Below are positions 1 through 14,958 of a DNA stretch of 64,000 nt, piece by piece (position 1 is the first letter of the stretch; every line of letters starts with the position of its first letter). Origin of the DNA: Hirsutella rhossiliensis. Its lineage: Eukaryota; Ascomycota; Sordariomycetes; Hypocreales; Ophiocordycipitaceae. The stretch is taken from contig NW_025408667.1 of the NCBI RefSeq assembly GCF_020360975.1, forward strand, positions 6,882,001 through 6,946,000. The letters run 5' to 3'. The position numbers were made by a program, and so were the translations under genes. The notes under the pieces were generated by a model. The model saw only the letters and a list, made by a program, of their open reading frames with translations. It did no database searches and was not told the origin of the DNA.

Positions 1-3000
1 GTTAAAAGCTATTAAATCCTATAGTTTCTCTAGTACTAGTAGCGGTTATAATTCTCTATATAGTTTATATTATTTAGCTTTACTTTATATATAAAGTTTA
101 TATTTTTTAATAACTTATCGTACTACTTCCTTAAGCTATAAGAAGTTATATTATCGTTTAATCTATTTTATTATTCTTTAGATTTCTTAGTATCTATATA
201 TTAAATATTTATATATATCTTATATAACTTTATCTTATAACACTAATAGTATTTAGATTATTTTTATATAATAGAATTTCCGAATATTCTATATTATATC
301 CCTTTAATACTTTATATTCTTTTATTTATTTTAGGATCTTTTAGTATATTAAGTCGTTAGGTTATACTTTAAATATTATATTTAGTTATCGTTACTAGTA
401 GTTTCCGTTTTCGTTAATTTCTAAGAGCTATCCTTTTACTATAGGTGCTCTTATATCGTAGTTACTTCGTTAACTAAGGGTATTAGCTTAACCGTTTTCT
501 ATTCCTTTTCTATAAATTATTTTATAGTTAAATTCTAATAAATATTCGGCCTATTAGATCTATCGTCTATTTAACTATTATATTATTATAAAATATAAGA
601 TATTCTTATAATCTATATAGACCTTAACTTTATATTTACTTCTAAGAAGGTAGTATTAAAATTCCTTAAAAGCTTAAATAATTATAAGGAATTCTTTATT
701 ATAGATAAGGTAATTAAGTTCTATACTATATAGCTTTTTTAAGTAAAATATAATTAGTTATAGTCTTCCTTTATTATCTTTTTATCCGATTTATACTCTT
801 AAAGTAAAGTTTAATATATCGGTTTTAAGTTCGATTTATCGTTTTAAATTAAAGGTAGTTAAGACTAGTTCTTATATAATCGTAGTCTTAATATAATCGA
901 AAGCTTCGTTAGCTTTATCGTCCTATATAAATTCTTTTTCCTTCTTTATTAAGTTATATAATAGTACTATAATCTTTTTAAAATCTTTAATAAATCGTTA
1001 GTAGTAATTTATAAATCCTAGGAAACTTTATATATCCTTAACGTTCTTTAGCGTTAGCTATTCTTTAACTAAGTTAATCTTATCTTATTATATTTATATC
1101 TCTCTTAGTAAGATTATATATCTAAGGAAGTCTACTTCTTATATATAGAACTTACCTTTTTTTAGTTTAACTAGTAGTTTTATATTTTAAAGTACGTAGA
1201 GTACCTTATAGACGTATTCCTTATATTCTTTTAAGGTATCTAAGAAGATTAAGATATTATCTAAGTATACTACTATAAAGATATCTAAGTATTTATATAG
1301 GATATTATTAATTATCCGTTAAAAGGTAGTTAGTATATTTATAAGTTTAAATAGTATTACTAGATATTTAAATAGTCTAAATTTCGTTTTAAAGGCTATT
1401 ATCTATTTATATCCCTTTTTTATATATATTAAGTTATAGGCGCTTTTAAGGTTAAGGGTAGTAAACTATTTTTTACTATATAATCTATCTTATAGTTTTA
1501 ATATAAGCGGTAATAGTATTCGGTCCTTTATTATAATATCGTTTAAGCGTTTATAGTTAATAACTAGTTATAGCTTACTGTTTTTCTTTAAAATAAATAT
1601 AACTAGATAGCTTACTTTAGATATTAATATTTATATATATCCCTTTTATAGATTCTTATTAAGGTAGTCGTATAGCGTTTATAGTTGCTTTTCGTTTAGG
1701 TTATAGATTTTATAGAACGTTGGCGTTATTCTATCCTTAAGATAAATTTCGTAGTCCTATTAGCTATATTTAGGTAACCTTATCTTAAGTTCTTCCTTAA
1801 AGAGTTTATTATATTTCTAGTATTCTTAGGGGATATTCTTTATTCTATCCTATAAGCTTTATTCTTTCTTTTAAAAGCTAGTTTCTCTTAACTTAAGCTC
1901 TTTATTAATTTATTTAAGGTCTTTCCTTAAAGTAGCAATAACTCTTTAAATCTTTATATTATATCCTTTATTCTATTTATATTAGATACTAGGTTATATA
2001 GCTATATTAGTTAGTATATAGGTCTTATTAGTTAATTTTATTATATCTATTAGTTTAGTTATTATTTTCGTTTATATTACTAAAGCCTATAATAATTTAC
2101 TTAAACGGTTATCCTTTTTATCTTATTTAGTAGCTAAATTATTATAAAATTTTACTTTCCTTTAAATCTACTAGTCCTAGAAACTTATATCTTTGTTTTA
2201 ATATAGCTAGCTAGTTTTCTAGTTAATTAATAGGTTGCTTTCCTATAGCTATAGAAGTCTTAATATAAGGTTATATTCTTTAATATCTATAATATTAAAG
2301 TCGACTTATTTATTATAGCCTTAGATATTAATATTAAGGTAATTAATCTCTATATTAATAATTCTATTATTATAGTTAAAGGCCTCTCCTTTAATATTTA
2401 TAAGTTTATATAGATCTTTCTTATATCTCTATATAAGTCGGTAACGATTAATAACTTTAAGTAAAATATAATTACTTATTACGCTATAGTTTAAAAGTAT
2501 ATATATATAATATCCTATAATTTAGATATCTAATACTATTTAGTTACTATAGCTTACCGTTACTATATATAGGGTCCTTAGATCTTATTATATTATACTA
2601 GTTTATAGCTTTTTTATAGATAGTATACCTCGTTTTTTACTTAGTCCTTATTCGTTTTATTTAGGTATTCTTCTTCGATTTATTATTAATATTATTTCTT
2701 TATATTTTTATTATATAGTATTATATTAAGGCTTAAGAGACTAATTTCTTATAGCTAATTAAAGATTTCTTATTTCTCGACGCTATATCGTTTATATTAT
2801 ACTACTTTATAGTTAATTATATACTATACTTTATAATTCTATTTATTTTTATACTAAAGGTTAAGTTTTCGTTTTATATCTTTTTATTTTATACGTAATA
2901 TTTCTATATTAATTCTTCCTTAGTCGAATATAGCTTATAGCCTTTATATATATTACTAATAATCTTTTAGTATACTATTATATCGTTTATACTATACTTA

Positions 3001-5605
3001 TACTTTTTTATATTTATAAACTCTATAGTTTAAGTATATATATTCGTTATAATCTTCTTTATTATATTTAATTTATTATATAAGTCTTTAAAAGATTAAT
3101 AGTTTAGATACTTTAAAGTAAGTAGCGCTATACTATTCTTTTATTTTAGCGTATTTATAGATTTTATATATCTTTAAAAGATATCTTATTAATAAACCGT
3201 AATTATCGCGGTATTTAAGTAGTATACTATAATCGGGTTTTAATAATATAACTTAGTCGTTTAGGTAGCGTTAATCGATTTTCTAGTAGTTTAGTTTTAT
3301 ACTTAGGTAGGGTTTTAAAAGTACTTATCCTTTAAATCTAACTAAAAAAGCGTTATATTATACCTTTATCTAAAAGTATATTATATAGTCTAAGTAAACG
3401 TATAAGATCTATAAAATATACTTATACTCTTTATAACTAAGTACTATTCTTAGGTTATTTAAAAATTCTCCTTATAGTTACTATTCTTATTATAAAGCTA
3501 TAAAAGTATCGACCGCGGCAATAGCTATAGTATAGTCTCCTCTATATAGTACTAGTTAATACTAAATTAATATAGCTTATTAGTTTTCTATAAGAATTTA
3601 AGGTATTTATTAGGTTTTAATTTTAAGTATTTCTTTAAATTCTTTAAAGTATAGAGCGTATTCTCTAATTATAGTATTTTCCCTTAATAATAAGGGTAGT
3701 AGTATAAGTTTATTCTTATCTTCTATTTCTCTAGGTATTTCTTATTCTTTAAAGCTTATATCGTCGATACTTTATTATTCCTCCTTATATTATTATCTAA
3801 GTTTCGTAAGTATAAGGGCTATATTTATATCTTCCTTATTATATTATTTATAGACTACTTATTATTATTATCGATTTTTATTTTATATATCTTCTTAGAA
3901 TTATTTACCGTTCTTCTTAATCTAGTCTTAAGAGACTCCTTTAAGATAGGGGTATTCTAGTTCTACGAATTTAACTTATTTCTATATTTTAAGATCCCTT
4001 TATTATATTATTATAAGGGTCTTCTTTAGTAGCTTTAAGAACTATCTAGTACCGTTCTTATCGCTTAAGTATACTATATATTTATTATTATAGTATATAG
4101 TCTAACTAAGGAGTTTATACTTTAGTTCCTATCTATTAGTAGCGTTTAGGTATTTCTTACCTTTTAAGGCTAGTACTTAGTAGGTTTTCTTCTCCTTATA
4201 AAGTTATCTATATTCTTTAAAGTAATATCTAAGTTTCTTATAGTTAAAATACTTTCCTTTACTTTTCTATATTATATTTAGATCTATCTTACTTAGGTTA
4301 GTTATATAGGTATAGGTAATAGGAGTTTCGCGCTTTTTTTTATAGTTAGCGTATTAGTTAAAGTTATTCTTATAAGAAGGGTTTTAGTTTCCTCTTTCTT
4401 ATTTCTTTTCTTAGCGTCGCGTATACTATCTATCGTCGATTTATACTACTATAGTAATATAGTCTAAGAGGTTATTAGGTTAATTTTCCTTATAAAGCTT
4501 ATCCTTAACTTCTTCTTTAAGCCTATCGTAGAATCGTAATATAAGAGGTTTATCGTCTTAATTAAGCTTTAAGGTAACTTAATAGAACTTTATAGTATAA
4601 TTTAATACTAAGATCCTTTATTAAAGTTCTTAAAGTTTTTAATTAGCCTTTTATTCCTTATTAGTTATTCTAAATACCTTTATAATAGCTTCTTTAAATC
4701 CTTAGAAACTAATAAAGACTTTATTTATTTCGTTATCTTATCGCGTTAGTTAGTTATTAAGAAAGTCCCTTATAATAGGTTTAAACTAAGCGAGTACCGT
4801 TTTAAATAAATAATTTCCTATATAAAGTACCTTTTTAACTAGGTCTAAAAGTTTAATAGGGTAAAACTAGTAGTAGGCCTTAAGTTAGGTAAGAAAGTCT
4901 TAAAGCGTGCTATAAGTACCGTTAAATAGTCTTAGCTATTTTAGTTTAACTACTTCTCTAAGGTCCTTAACTTATCTATTACCTCCTCTATTCCTAAGTA
5001 ACTATACCTTATATTAAAAGGTAATAATCTCGCGTATTATATCCTAAGGTAATATAGTAGCTCTTAAGTTAGTTAATCTAGCTTACTATATAGGTATATT
5101 AATAGTTACGATATTACTTAAAGTAACGTAGTATTATACTAAATAAAAGCTTTTAACGTATAATAACCGGTATTATTCTTAAGGGATAAACCTATTAAGG
5201 GGTTTATATTAATAGATATAATAAAGCGTAGTCTAATTAATAATATATATATTACGTTAATAATAAGCTAGAGGTTATAGACTATAAACTATAACTAAGT
5301 AATTAAAATTAAAGATAGAATTATAATAAAGATCTATATTAAAAGCTAGAGAGCTATCTATTTAAAGGAGTAAAAGTAGGTAGCTATATATACCTATAGA
5401 GACTATCCTTAGATTATAGGCCTAGCTATAATCCCTAACGTTAGATCGTATAGGGCGTAGTAATCCTATTAATCTTAAATTACTTAGATCTCTATAATCC
5501 CCTCGATCCTATATTTATTAAATAGTTATACCGACTATTTATCTATTAGGCTATATTATATACTTAACGCGGTCGACCGTTAGCGGCTTAGTAGCTATAG
5601 TCGTA
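1..5605 (-). mobile_element. Ty3/gypsy-type LTR retrotransposon relic, copy 1 (cut by window start)
   Basis: Read on the minus strand, about 1220-1290 gives FIVVYLDNILIFLDTLKEY-like sequence. This is the gypsy reverse-transcriptase YLDDILIFS box with Asp to Asn and Ser to Leu changes as RIP produces. Lower coordinates (about 780-930) read as the start of RNase H, with ELKTD for the usual LETD, so the element runs 5' to 3' toward position 1 and its integrase and 3' end lie outside the window. The 5' end, presumably with an LTR, is placed at about 5605 because similarity to copy 2 (10545-14958) stops there in both copies. Gag and protease should lie at about 2-5 kb but were not decoded. It is non-functional. 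Confidence 0.85.
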
Positions 5606-8600
5606 ATACTTAGGTCGCCTTAGTAAAGGAAGTAGTTAGCTAAGGTAGTCTTAGTTAGGGCCGCTTTATCCCTAGCGCGACCCCGGTCTTATTATCTAGT
5701 ATATCTATATATAGCCTCTAAGCTAGGTCGAACTAGCGGAGCCTACCTAAGCGGAGGAACTATTATACTAGCGGCGCTACTATCCTTTTCCCTTAAAGGC
5801 CCGCTCTTACGTTACTAGCGTCCTAGGCCTATATTAAAAGGGACTCCCTTACCTCTACTATTAGTAAATAGTTAATTATTATATAGTAGATAGTATCCTA
5901 TCTTTATCTATAGGTATATATTAGCGAAACTATACTAAGGACCTATTAGTTAAAGAGGAAGTCGTTAAGCTTAATCTTTCCTATATATATCTAGGTAGTT
6001 ACTATACTAATATACTTAAGGAGGCCCTTATAACGGTCTAGTATTATTACCTTATTAAACTAAGGTAGGAAGTTATCGGGGTAAAGGGTAGTCCGGTATT
6101 ATTAGATTATATCTTCCTTAGCGTTTTATTAAGCGGCTTATTCCTTATTTAGCCTTTTAAGCGACTTAGCTTTATCTAAGAGGTCGTCCGATCTTATCTA
6201 GCCCTAGACCCCCCTTATCTCCTCTACGAGGGGGGGTCTACTTAAAGGTAGTACCGCTAGGGGTCTACTCTCTCTCTAGCATCGCCTCCTTTTAAGTATG
6301 CCCGCGACCGCGTTAAACGCGCGTTAGATTTAGCCTAAGAGCCCTAAGTCCTCTAGCCTTTAAAGGGTATCTATTATTCTTTAGTTTAAGTAAAGGTTAA
6401 TTAAGGGTACCTATACCTCTACTTCGACTTAGTAGACTAAGGTCGCGTAGTAGGCGCCTATTACTACCTAAAGGTAAGCTAACTAGTTTTAGGTAAGGTC
6501 CCGCGCGATTTTATATAGTTTCCCCTTTATAGGTATTATCTTATAAAATATAACTATAGCGTAAGAGATTAAGGACTAAATTACCTTACTATAGACTTTC
6601 TTAGCGCGTAGTAGGGTATAGCCCTATATAGACGCTATAAGCTTAGTTAAGGCTATAGTTTAGCGCTTTAACTTCGCTTAGAGTTATTTTAGGTACGCCT
6701 TTTAATATAGTTTTTAGTATACCTAAACCCTTAGTAAGTAGGCCTCTTAGACCGGAGTTACTAAGTCGGCTTTAAGGTAGACTAGCGTTATTATCGCTTA
6801 TCTCCTTTATATAAAGTATAGTAATTCGCTCTTTAATAGTTTAAAAGTAACTATAAACTTAGTCGCTTACTCTACGTATACCCTCTAAGCTTCCTCTAGG
6901 TATACTACTATAATAGCCTTATTAGGTCTAATACTAACTATATTTATATCGTTAGTAAAGCTAATAGTATAAATACTATATATCGTACTAAGCCTTTTAT
7001 ATAAAGGGGTTATATAGTATAAAGATAGGATTAGGGATAAAGGGGAGCCTTAAGGGACTCCTATTAGTACTTAAGTTAGCTCTAAGGTCCTTTTATTAAA
7101 GTAAAGGGTCGATCTCTTATTACTTATAAAGCTCTATATTAAGCTCGTAAGCTACCTAAGGTGTCCCTTAAGCTTTAGTTCTCTTATAAGCTTATTATAG
7201 TTAACCGTATTAAATATACCTTTAATATCTAGCTATAAGAATAATACGATGCCCTTTTAAGCCTATATCGCGCGTACTAGTTCTATTACTAATAGGATCG
7301 CCGCCTTTATAAAGCGTTCCCTCTTATTCCTTATTTATCTATTTAATAAGATACCGTTCGCCTTTATTACTCCCGCGATCCTTTAAGCTAGTATCTACTT
7401 AAGTACTTTTCCTACTATAAGTAGGAGGGAAATTAGTCTCTAACCCCTTACTATATAGTAAGCGTCCGGCTTCTTACTTAGCTTCTAGATAACTATTACG
7501 TTCGCGCTATAAAACCGACCTAGGAAATATAAGAGTTAGGTATAAGCGTTAAAGATTATAGCTAGTTACTAGACTAAGGCTAGGCTATACTTTTTAATAA
7601 ACCGTAAGGGGACGCTATTTAAACCCGCTACTTTCTAGCTTACTATCTTACCTAGCGCCCTTATAATATTAAATAGCTAGATCTATTAGTTAACTATAAG
7701 GGTCGCTTTAGCTATAAGCTAGGGTAGCCCTTAGGTCGTACTAGCCTTTAATAAGAAGAACTTAGCGGCTAATAGCTAGGCCTTCCCTTTAAAGGTTTCT
7801 ATTAGTTAGTCCTCGCCTTCCTTAACTAGTAGTAAGATATAGGTCGGTTTTAATAGTAGCTTACTATAAAGTCTAGCCTACCTCTTTATATTCTAGAGCT
7901 TAGTATTATTAGCGCTAAATTCCTTTAAGAACTTACGTTAGTAGGCCCTCCTTACCTCGTAGACGGTCCGCTTTTAAGCTATAGACGCCTTATATAGGTC
8001 TTCTTAGTTCGCTTTATTCCTTTCCTGCCTATACTTCCTCCTTACCTTCTTAGCCTCCCTTATCGCCCTCCTTACTTCTAAGGTAAACTATACGTTGCCC
8101 TTAAGTAATACTCGCCCTTAGCGCGGAACTATAGCTATCGCGATCTACCCTAGAGTAGCGAAAACGTAGTTTAGGTCCTTATTAATATCCTTAAGTATCT
8201 AAAGTATTAGCTAGTATAGTCCTAGCTAGGATATAGTCTTAGCTTTAACTAGCTTTACTTTTACTTCTTTTTACCTTAGGGCCGGTTTAAGTGCCTAGGC
8301 CTAGGTATTAACTTATAGTATAATAGTTTAAAGGATATAGTTTAACTTAGTTAAGTCTAAGTCGGGCCTAGTATACTATATTTTAGTCTCTAGCGTTACT
8401 TAAGCTAGGTCGATAGTACTATCCCTTTAGCTATAGAAAAATCTTATATACTTTCTTCTTAAGGTAGTAAGTTTAAGTTATAGTCTTATTGCCTTTTATA
8501 TAAGTTATATCGCGCTATCTAAGGTTCTATTATATCTATCTTAAAGCGGGTAATAGATATTAAAGTTCCTTACTATTACTATAAGGTGCTTTAGTTTAAT

Positions 8601-10544
8601 TACGCTTAGGTTATATAGCGCTCTTACCCTCGCGGCCCTTAGTAATAAGTAAATTACCTATAGTTTAATACTATCCCCGAAAATTACCTCGCTTTAGTTT
8701 AGTCTAGACCGGAGCGACTAAGTCCCTAGCCTAAGCCTTTTATATATATATAGCGCGTACCTCCTTATAGACTAGGCTATAGGGCGCCGCTCTAAGGGGG
8801 GGGGGGGCCGCCTCTTAGTATAGCTTTTACTTCCTATAGTACTATTAAGTTAAAGCTAGCCTAGTAGTAAAGCGCTAACTAAGCTAGCTTATATCTCTTT
8901 TATATATTCTAGAATAATACTTTTAGTTATATATAAGTAGGGTTAAGGTAAAAGGGGTTATCTATATAGGGAGGGAGGCGCTCTATCTCTTAGCGCTTCT
9001 TTATCTACTATACCTATAAATATCGTTTATACTTAGTTCGGCCTCCCTAGCCCTACTAGCTAGTGGGTATCTTAAGCTCGACCTCTTATCTTAGCGCGGT
9101 CTCCCTAGTCCTTACTTCTAGACCGCGGTCGATTTAAGAACGCCTTAGGTTTTAATAGTAAGGAGTACCTATTACTTAGCGTATATCTAAGTGCTCGTAA
9201 ACTATTAAGGTTAACGTAGGTAGTTTTCCCTTACTTTTTCCTAAGCTTTATTCGCTATAAGGTAGGTCTAGGTTTATTATAAGTAGTCCCCTTAGTATAA
9301 GATATAGTTATAAGGGATTTTACCCTTCTTAGCCCTATATTTATCCTTGCCTTTATTATATACTATACTTTTATATTAGCTATAGAGTTATATTAATATA
9401 TATCGCTTAGCGATATAGCTATACTATAGTAGTTATAGTACCTTTATAGTTAGACTAACTTATTATAAGGTTTATATTAAAAGATCTATACTTTAAGGAC
9501 TAGGCTTAGGCCGTAAAGCCTCTTAACCTCCTTTAGGCTACCGACCTTAATAAGTATAGTCGTCGCTATCGATATCTTAGATTAAGGGTATAGCGCCTAG
9601 GCCTAGAAGACCTTAACTTTATTTACCTCTATAATCTTATAGAGTAATTACTCCCTATTTACTATCGCTACCTCTAAGGGGACGTTCTTAGCGACTACTA
9701 TATACGCGCGGTAGGAGATTATAGCCTTTAGTCTAAATACGGCCTTAACCTAGCCTTAGTCCCTTTAATAGGCTCTCGCTATAGTATTAAATATAACCGC
9801 GATATCTCTACTTTAAAAGCGCCTCGCTATTATAGCGCTTATAGCTTTTAAGGCTATATTTACCGCTTTTACTATATCCTTTAGTTCGCGGCTTAGGATT
9901 TTAAGCGGTACCTTAGTAGGGACTATAATAATCTCGCGTTTATAGCGTAGTAGGACCTATTTTACCGTAGCTTCGTATTAGGTCGGTCCCTTAGTCTCGG
10001 CTACGACCGCGGCCTAGGTTCGCCTAAGGCCCCCTAGGCCTAAAGCGATGCCTAAGCGGAGTTCTTCTTTAACTACCTCCTTAATTATATCCCGGATTAT
10101 TATCTTAAAGCTCTTATCTACGTAAAGCACTACCGACGACGCGCTACCGGCGCGGCTCTTTACCCTAGAGAGCCGTTTAACTACTACCTATACCCTACTA
10201 AACTATACGCTTAGGATAAAGCCCGCGAGTTCGTTATATACTGCTTTTTTTATAAGGTCGCTCAGCGCCTAAGCCGGTATTATATCGCTACTTTAGGTTT
10301 ATTAACTTACCCTATTAGGGTATATAAATTTAGGTAGCGTATCTTTACGCTACGCGCTTTAATCGAGCTTAGTATATCGAGGGCCGCTACTATATCTACT
10401 TACCCCTTAGCCTTAGCGTAGTATTATTACTAAGGGTAATTAATATTACTAAATTAATTCCTAGTATTAGTTAGTATTTTAGTTGCGATATATACCTATT
10501 ATAGGTATATATTAGTTTCGTAAGAACTTTTTTTAATATAAACT
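5606..10544 (-). mobile_element. Non-LTR (LINE, Tad-like) retrotransposon relic
   Basis: Minus-strand translation near 7250-7140 gives a LINE reverse-transcriptase segment (LDIKGIFNTVNYNKLI, for the usual LDVKGAFDxVNHxxLL). It is followed near 7080-7010 by GVP-stop-GSPLS (for GVPQGSPLS) and near 6950 by FTNDI (for the catalytic FADDI). The order along the minus strand is correct for one decayed RT domain, so ORF1 and endonuclease should lie toward 10.5 kb and RNase H and the 3' end toward 5.6 kb. The limits are set only by the flanking gypsy copies. Assignment to the Tad clade is a guess from its commonness in ascomycetes. A 12-G run sits at 8796-8807. Confidence 0.75.
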
Positions 10545-13500
10545 CCTTATTCTTTATATTCTTTTAAAGTATCTTAAAAGATTAAGATATTATCTAAGTA
10601 TACTATTATAAAGATATCTAAGTATTTATATAGGATATTATTAATTATTTATTAGAAGGTAGCTAGTATATTTATAAGTCTAAATAGTATTACTAGATAT
10701 TTAAATAGTTTAAATTTCGTTTTAAAGGCTATTATTTATTTATATCCCTTTTTATATATATTAAGTTATAGGCGCCTTTAAGGTTAAGGGCTATAAACTA
10801 TTTTTTACTATATAATCGATCTTATAGTTCCGATATAAGCGGTAATAGTATTTAGTCTTTTATTATAATATTATTTAAGCGTTTATAGTTAATAACTAGT
10901 TATAGCTTACCGTTTTTCTTTAAAATAAATATAACTAGGTAGCTTACTTTAAATATTAACGTTTATATATATCCCTTTTATAAATTCTTATTAAGGTAGT
11001 TATATAGCGTTTATAGTTACTTTTCGTTTAAGTTATAAATCTTATAGAACTTTAGCGTTATTCTATCCTTAAGATAAATTTTATAGTCCTATTAGCTATA
11101 TTTAAGTAACCCTATCTTAAGTTCTTCCTTAAAGAGTTTATTATATTTCCGGTATTCCTAAGGGAAATTTTTTATTCTATCTTATAAGCTTTATTCTTTT
11201 ATTTAAAAGCTAGTTTCTCTTAACTTAAGCTCTTTATTAATTTATTTAAGGTCTTTTCTTAAAGTAGTAATAACTTTTTAAATCTTTATATTATATCCTT
11301 TATTTTATTTATATTAGATACTAGGTTATATAGCTATATTAGTTAGTATATAGGTCTTATTAGTCGATTTTATTATATCCGCTAGTTTAGTTACTATTTT
11401 CGTTTATATTACTAAAGCCTATAATAATTTACTTAAACGGTTATCCTTTTTATTTTATTTAGTAGCTAAATTATCGTAAAATTTTACTTTCTCTTAAATC
11501 TATTAGTCTTAGAAGCTTATATCCTCGTTTTAATATAGCTAGCTAGTTTTCTAGTTAATTAGTAGGTTGCTCTCTTATAGCTATAAAAGTCTTAATATAA
11601 GGTTATATTCTCTAATATCTATAATATTAAAGTTAACTTATTTATTATAGCCCTAGATATTAATATTGAGGTAATTAATCTCTATATTAATAATTCCGTT
11701 ATTATAGTTAAAGGCCTCTCCTTTAATATTTATAAGTTTATATAGATCTATCTTATATCTCTATATAAGTTAGTAATAATTAATAACTTTAAGTAAAACG
11801 TAATTACTTATCGCGCTATAGTTTAAAAGTATATATATATAATATCCCGCGATTTAAATATCTAATACTATTTAGTCGCTATAGCTTACTATTACTATAT
11901 ATAAGGTCCTTAGACTTTATTATATTATACTAGTCTATAGCCCTTTTATAGATAGCGTACCTTATTTTTTACTTAGTCCTTATTTATTTTATTTAAGTAT
12001 TCTTCTTTAATTTATTATTAATATTATTTCTTTATATTTTCGTTATATAGTATTATATTAAGGCTTAAGAGACTAATTTCTTATAGTTAATTAAAGATTT
12101 CTTATTTCTTAACGCTATATCGTTTATATTATATTACTTTATAGTTAATTATATACTATACTTTAAAATTTTATTTATTTTCGTATTAAAGGTTAAGTTT
12201 TTATTTAATATCTTTTTATTTTTTATATAGTATTTTTATATCTATTTTTCCTTAGTTAAATATAGCTAATAGCCTTTATATATATTACTAATAATATTTT
12301 AGTATACCGTTATATCGTTTATACTATACTTATACTTTTTTATATTTATAAACTCTATAGTTTTAGTATATATATTTATTATAATCTTCTTTATTATATT
12401 TAACTTATTATATAAGTCTTTAAAAGATTAAGGGTTTAAATACTTTAAAGTAAGTAGTATTATACTATTCTTTTATTTTAGCGTATTTATAGATTTTATA
12501 TATCTCTAAAAGATATCTTATTAATAAACCGTAATTATCGCGGTATTTAAGTAATATACTATAATTAGGTTTTAATAATATAACTTAGTTATTTAGGTAG
12601 CGTTAATCGATTTTCTAATAGTTTAGTTTTATACTTTAGTAAGGTTTCGAAAGTACTTATCCCTTAAACTTAACTAAGAAAGCGTTATATTATACCTTTA
12701 TCTAAAAGTATATTATATAATTTAGGTAGATATATAATATCTATAAAATATACTTATAATACTTATAAGTAAGTAGTATTTATAAATTATTTTTAAATTC
12801 TCCTTATAGTTACTATTCTTATTATAGAGCTATAAAGGTATCGATTATAGTAATAGCTATAGTATAATCTCCTTTACGTAGTACTAGTTAATATTAAATT
12901 AATATAGCTTATTAGTTTTTTATAAGAATTTAAGGTATTTATTAAGTTTTAATTTTAAGTATTTCTTTAAATTCTTTAAAGTATAGAGCGTATTCTCTAA
13001 TTATAGTATTTTCCCTTAGTAATAAAAGTAGTAGTATAAGTTTATTCTTATCTTCTATTTCTCTAAGTATTTCTTATTCTTTAAAGCTTATATCGTTAAT
13101 ATTTTATTATTCTTCTTTAGGTTATTATCTAAGTTTTATAAGTATAAAGGCTATATCTATATCTTCTTTATTATATTATTTATAGACTACTTATTATTAT
13201 TATCGATTTTTATTTTATATATCTTCTTAAAATTATTTACCGTTCTTCTTAATTTAGTCTTAAGAGACTCCTTTAAGATAGGGGTATTCTAGTTCTACGA
13301 ATTTAACTTATTTTTATATTTTAAGATCCCTTTATTATATTATTATAAGGGTCTTCTTTAATAGCTTTAAGAACTATTTAGTACTATTCTTATTACTTAA
13401 GTATACTATATATTCGTTATTATAGTATATAGTTTAACTAAGGAGTTTATACTTTAGTTCCTATCTATTAGTAGCGTTTAAGTATTTCTTACCTTCTAGG

Positions 13501-14958
13501 GCTAGTACTTAATAGGTTTTCTTTTCTTTATAAGGTTATCTATATTCTTTAAAGTAATATCTAAGTTTCCTATAGTTAAAATACTTTCCTTTACCTTTCT
13601 ATATTATACTTAAATCTATTAGTCTAGGATTTATTATATATACTTAGGCTATTTATATTTTACGCTTTTTCTTATAGTTAGCGCGTTAGCTAAAGTTATT
13701 TTTATAGGAAGGGTTATAGTTTCCTCTTTTTTATTTCTTTTCTTAGTATCGCGTATACTATTTATTATTAATTTATATTACTATAGTAATATAGTCTAAG
13801 AGGTTATTAGGTCGATTTTCCTTATAAAGCTCGTCCTTAACTTCTTTTTTAAGCTTATCGTAGAATTATAATATAAGGGGTTTATTATCCTAATTAAGCT
13901 TTAAGGTAACTTAATAGAACTTCGTAGTATAATCTAATACTAAGATCCTTTATTAGAGTTCTTAAAGTTTCTATTTAGCTTCTTATTCCTTATTAGTTAT
14001 TCTAAATACCTTTATAATAGCTTCTTTAAATCCTTAGAAACTAATAAAGACTTTATCTATCTTATTATCTCGTCGCGCTAGTTAGTTATTAAGAAAATCC
14101 CTTATAATAGGTCTAAACTAAGTAAGTACTATTTTAGATAAATAATTTCCTACGTAGAGTACCTTTTTAACTAAGTCTAAGAGCTTAGTAAGGTAAAACT
14201 AATAGTAGGCCTTAAGTTAAGTAAGAAAGTCTTAAAGCGTATTATAAGTACCGTCGAATAGTCCTAGCTATTTTAGTTTAATTACTTTTCTAAGGTCCTT
14301 AACTTATCTATTACCTCCTTTATTCCTAAGTAACTATACCTTATATTAAAGGGTAATAATCTCGCGTATTATATCTTAAAGCAATATAGTAGCTTTAAAG
14401 TTAGTTAATCTAGCTTACTATATAGGTATATTAATAGTTACGATATTACTTAAAGTAACGCGGTATTATACTAAATAAAATCTTTTAATATATAATAACT
14501 AATATTATTCCTAAGGGATAAACCTATTAAGGGGTTTATATTAGTAGATATAATAAGGCATAGTCTAAGGAATAATAAGTATATTACGTTAGTAATAAGT
14601 TAGAGGTCGTAGACTATAGACTATAACTAGGTAATTAAGTAATCGGAATTAAAAATAAGATCGTAATAAATATTATAATAATTATAATATATTAAAAGCT
14701 ATTAAGCTATCTATCTAAAGGAGTAAAAGTAGGTAGCTATATATACCTATAAAGACTATCCTTAGATTATAGGCCTAGCTATAATCCTTAATATTAAATC
14801 GTATAGAGCGTAGTAATCTTATTAATCCTAGATTACTTAGATCTCTATAATCCCCTCGATCCTATATCTATTAAATAGTCGTGCTAACTATTTATCCGTT
14901 AGACTATATTACGTGCTTAATACGGTCGACCGTTAGCGGCTTAGTAGCCGTGGTCGTA
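10545..14958 (-). mobile_element. Ty3/gypsy-type retrotransposon relic, copy 2 (truncated in RT)
   Basis: This segment repeats copy 1 in the same orientation at an offset of about 9333-9353 bp, from the RT box (AAGATATTAT at 10584, 1251 in copy 1) to the right end (GGTCGACCGT at 14924, 5571 in copy 1). Differences are mostly C/T and G/A transitions plus a few small indels. The left end stops inside reverse transcriptase at about 10545, beside the LINE, so RNase H, integrase and the 3' LTR are missing. Truncation by LINE insertion followed by deletion or recombination is one explanation. Confidence 0.85.
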
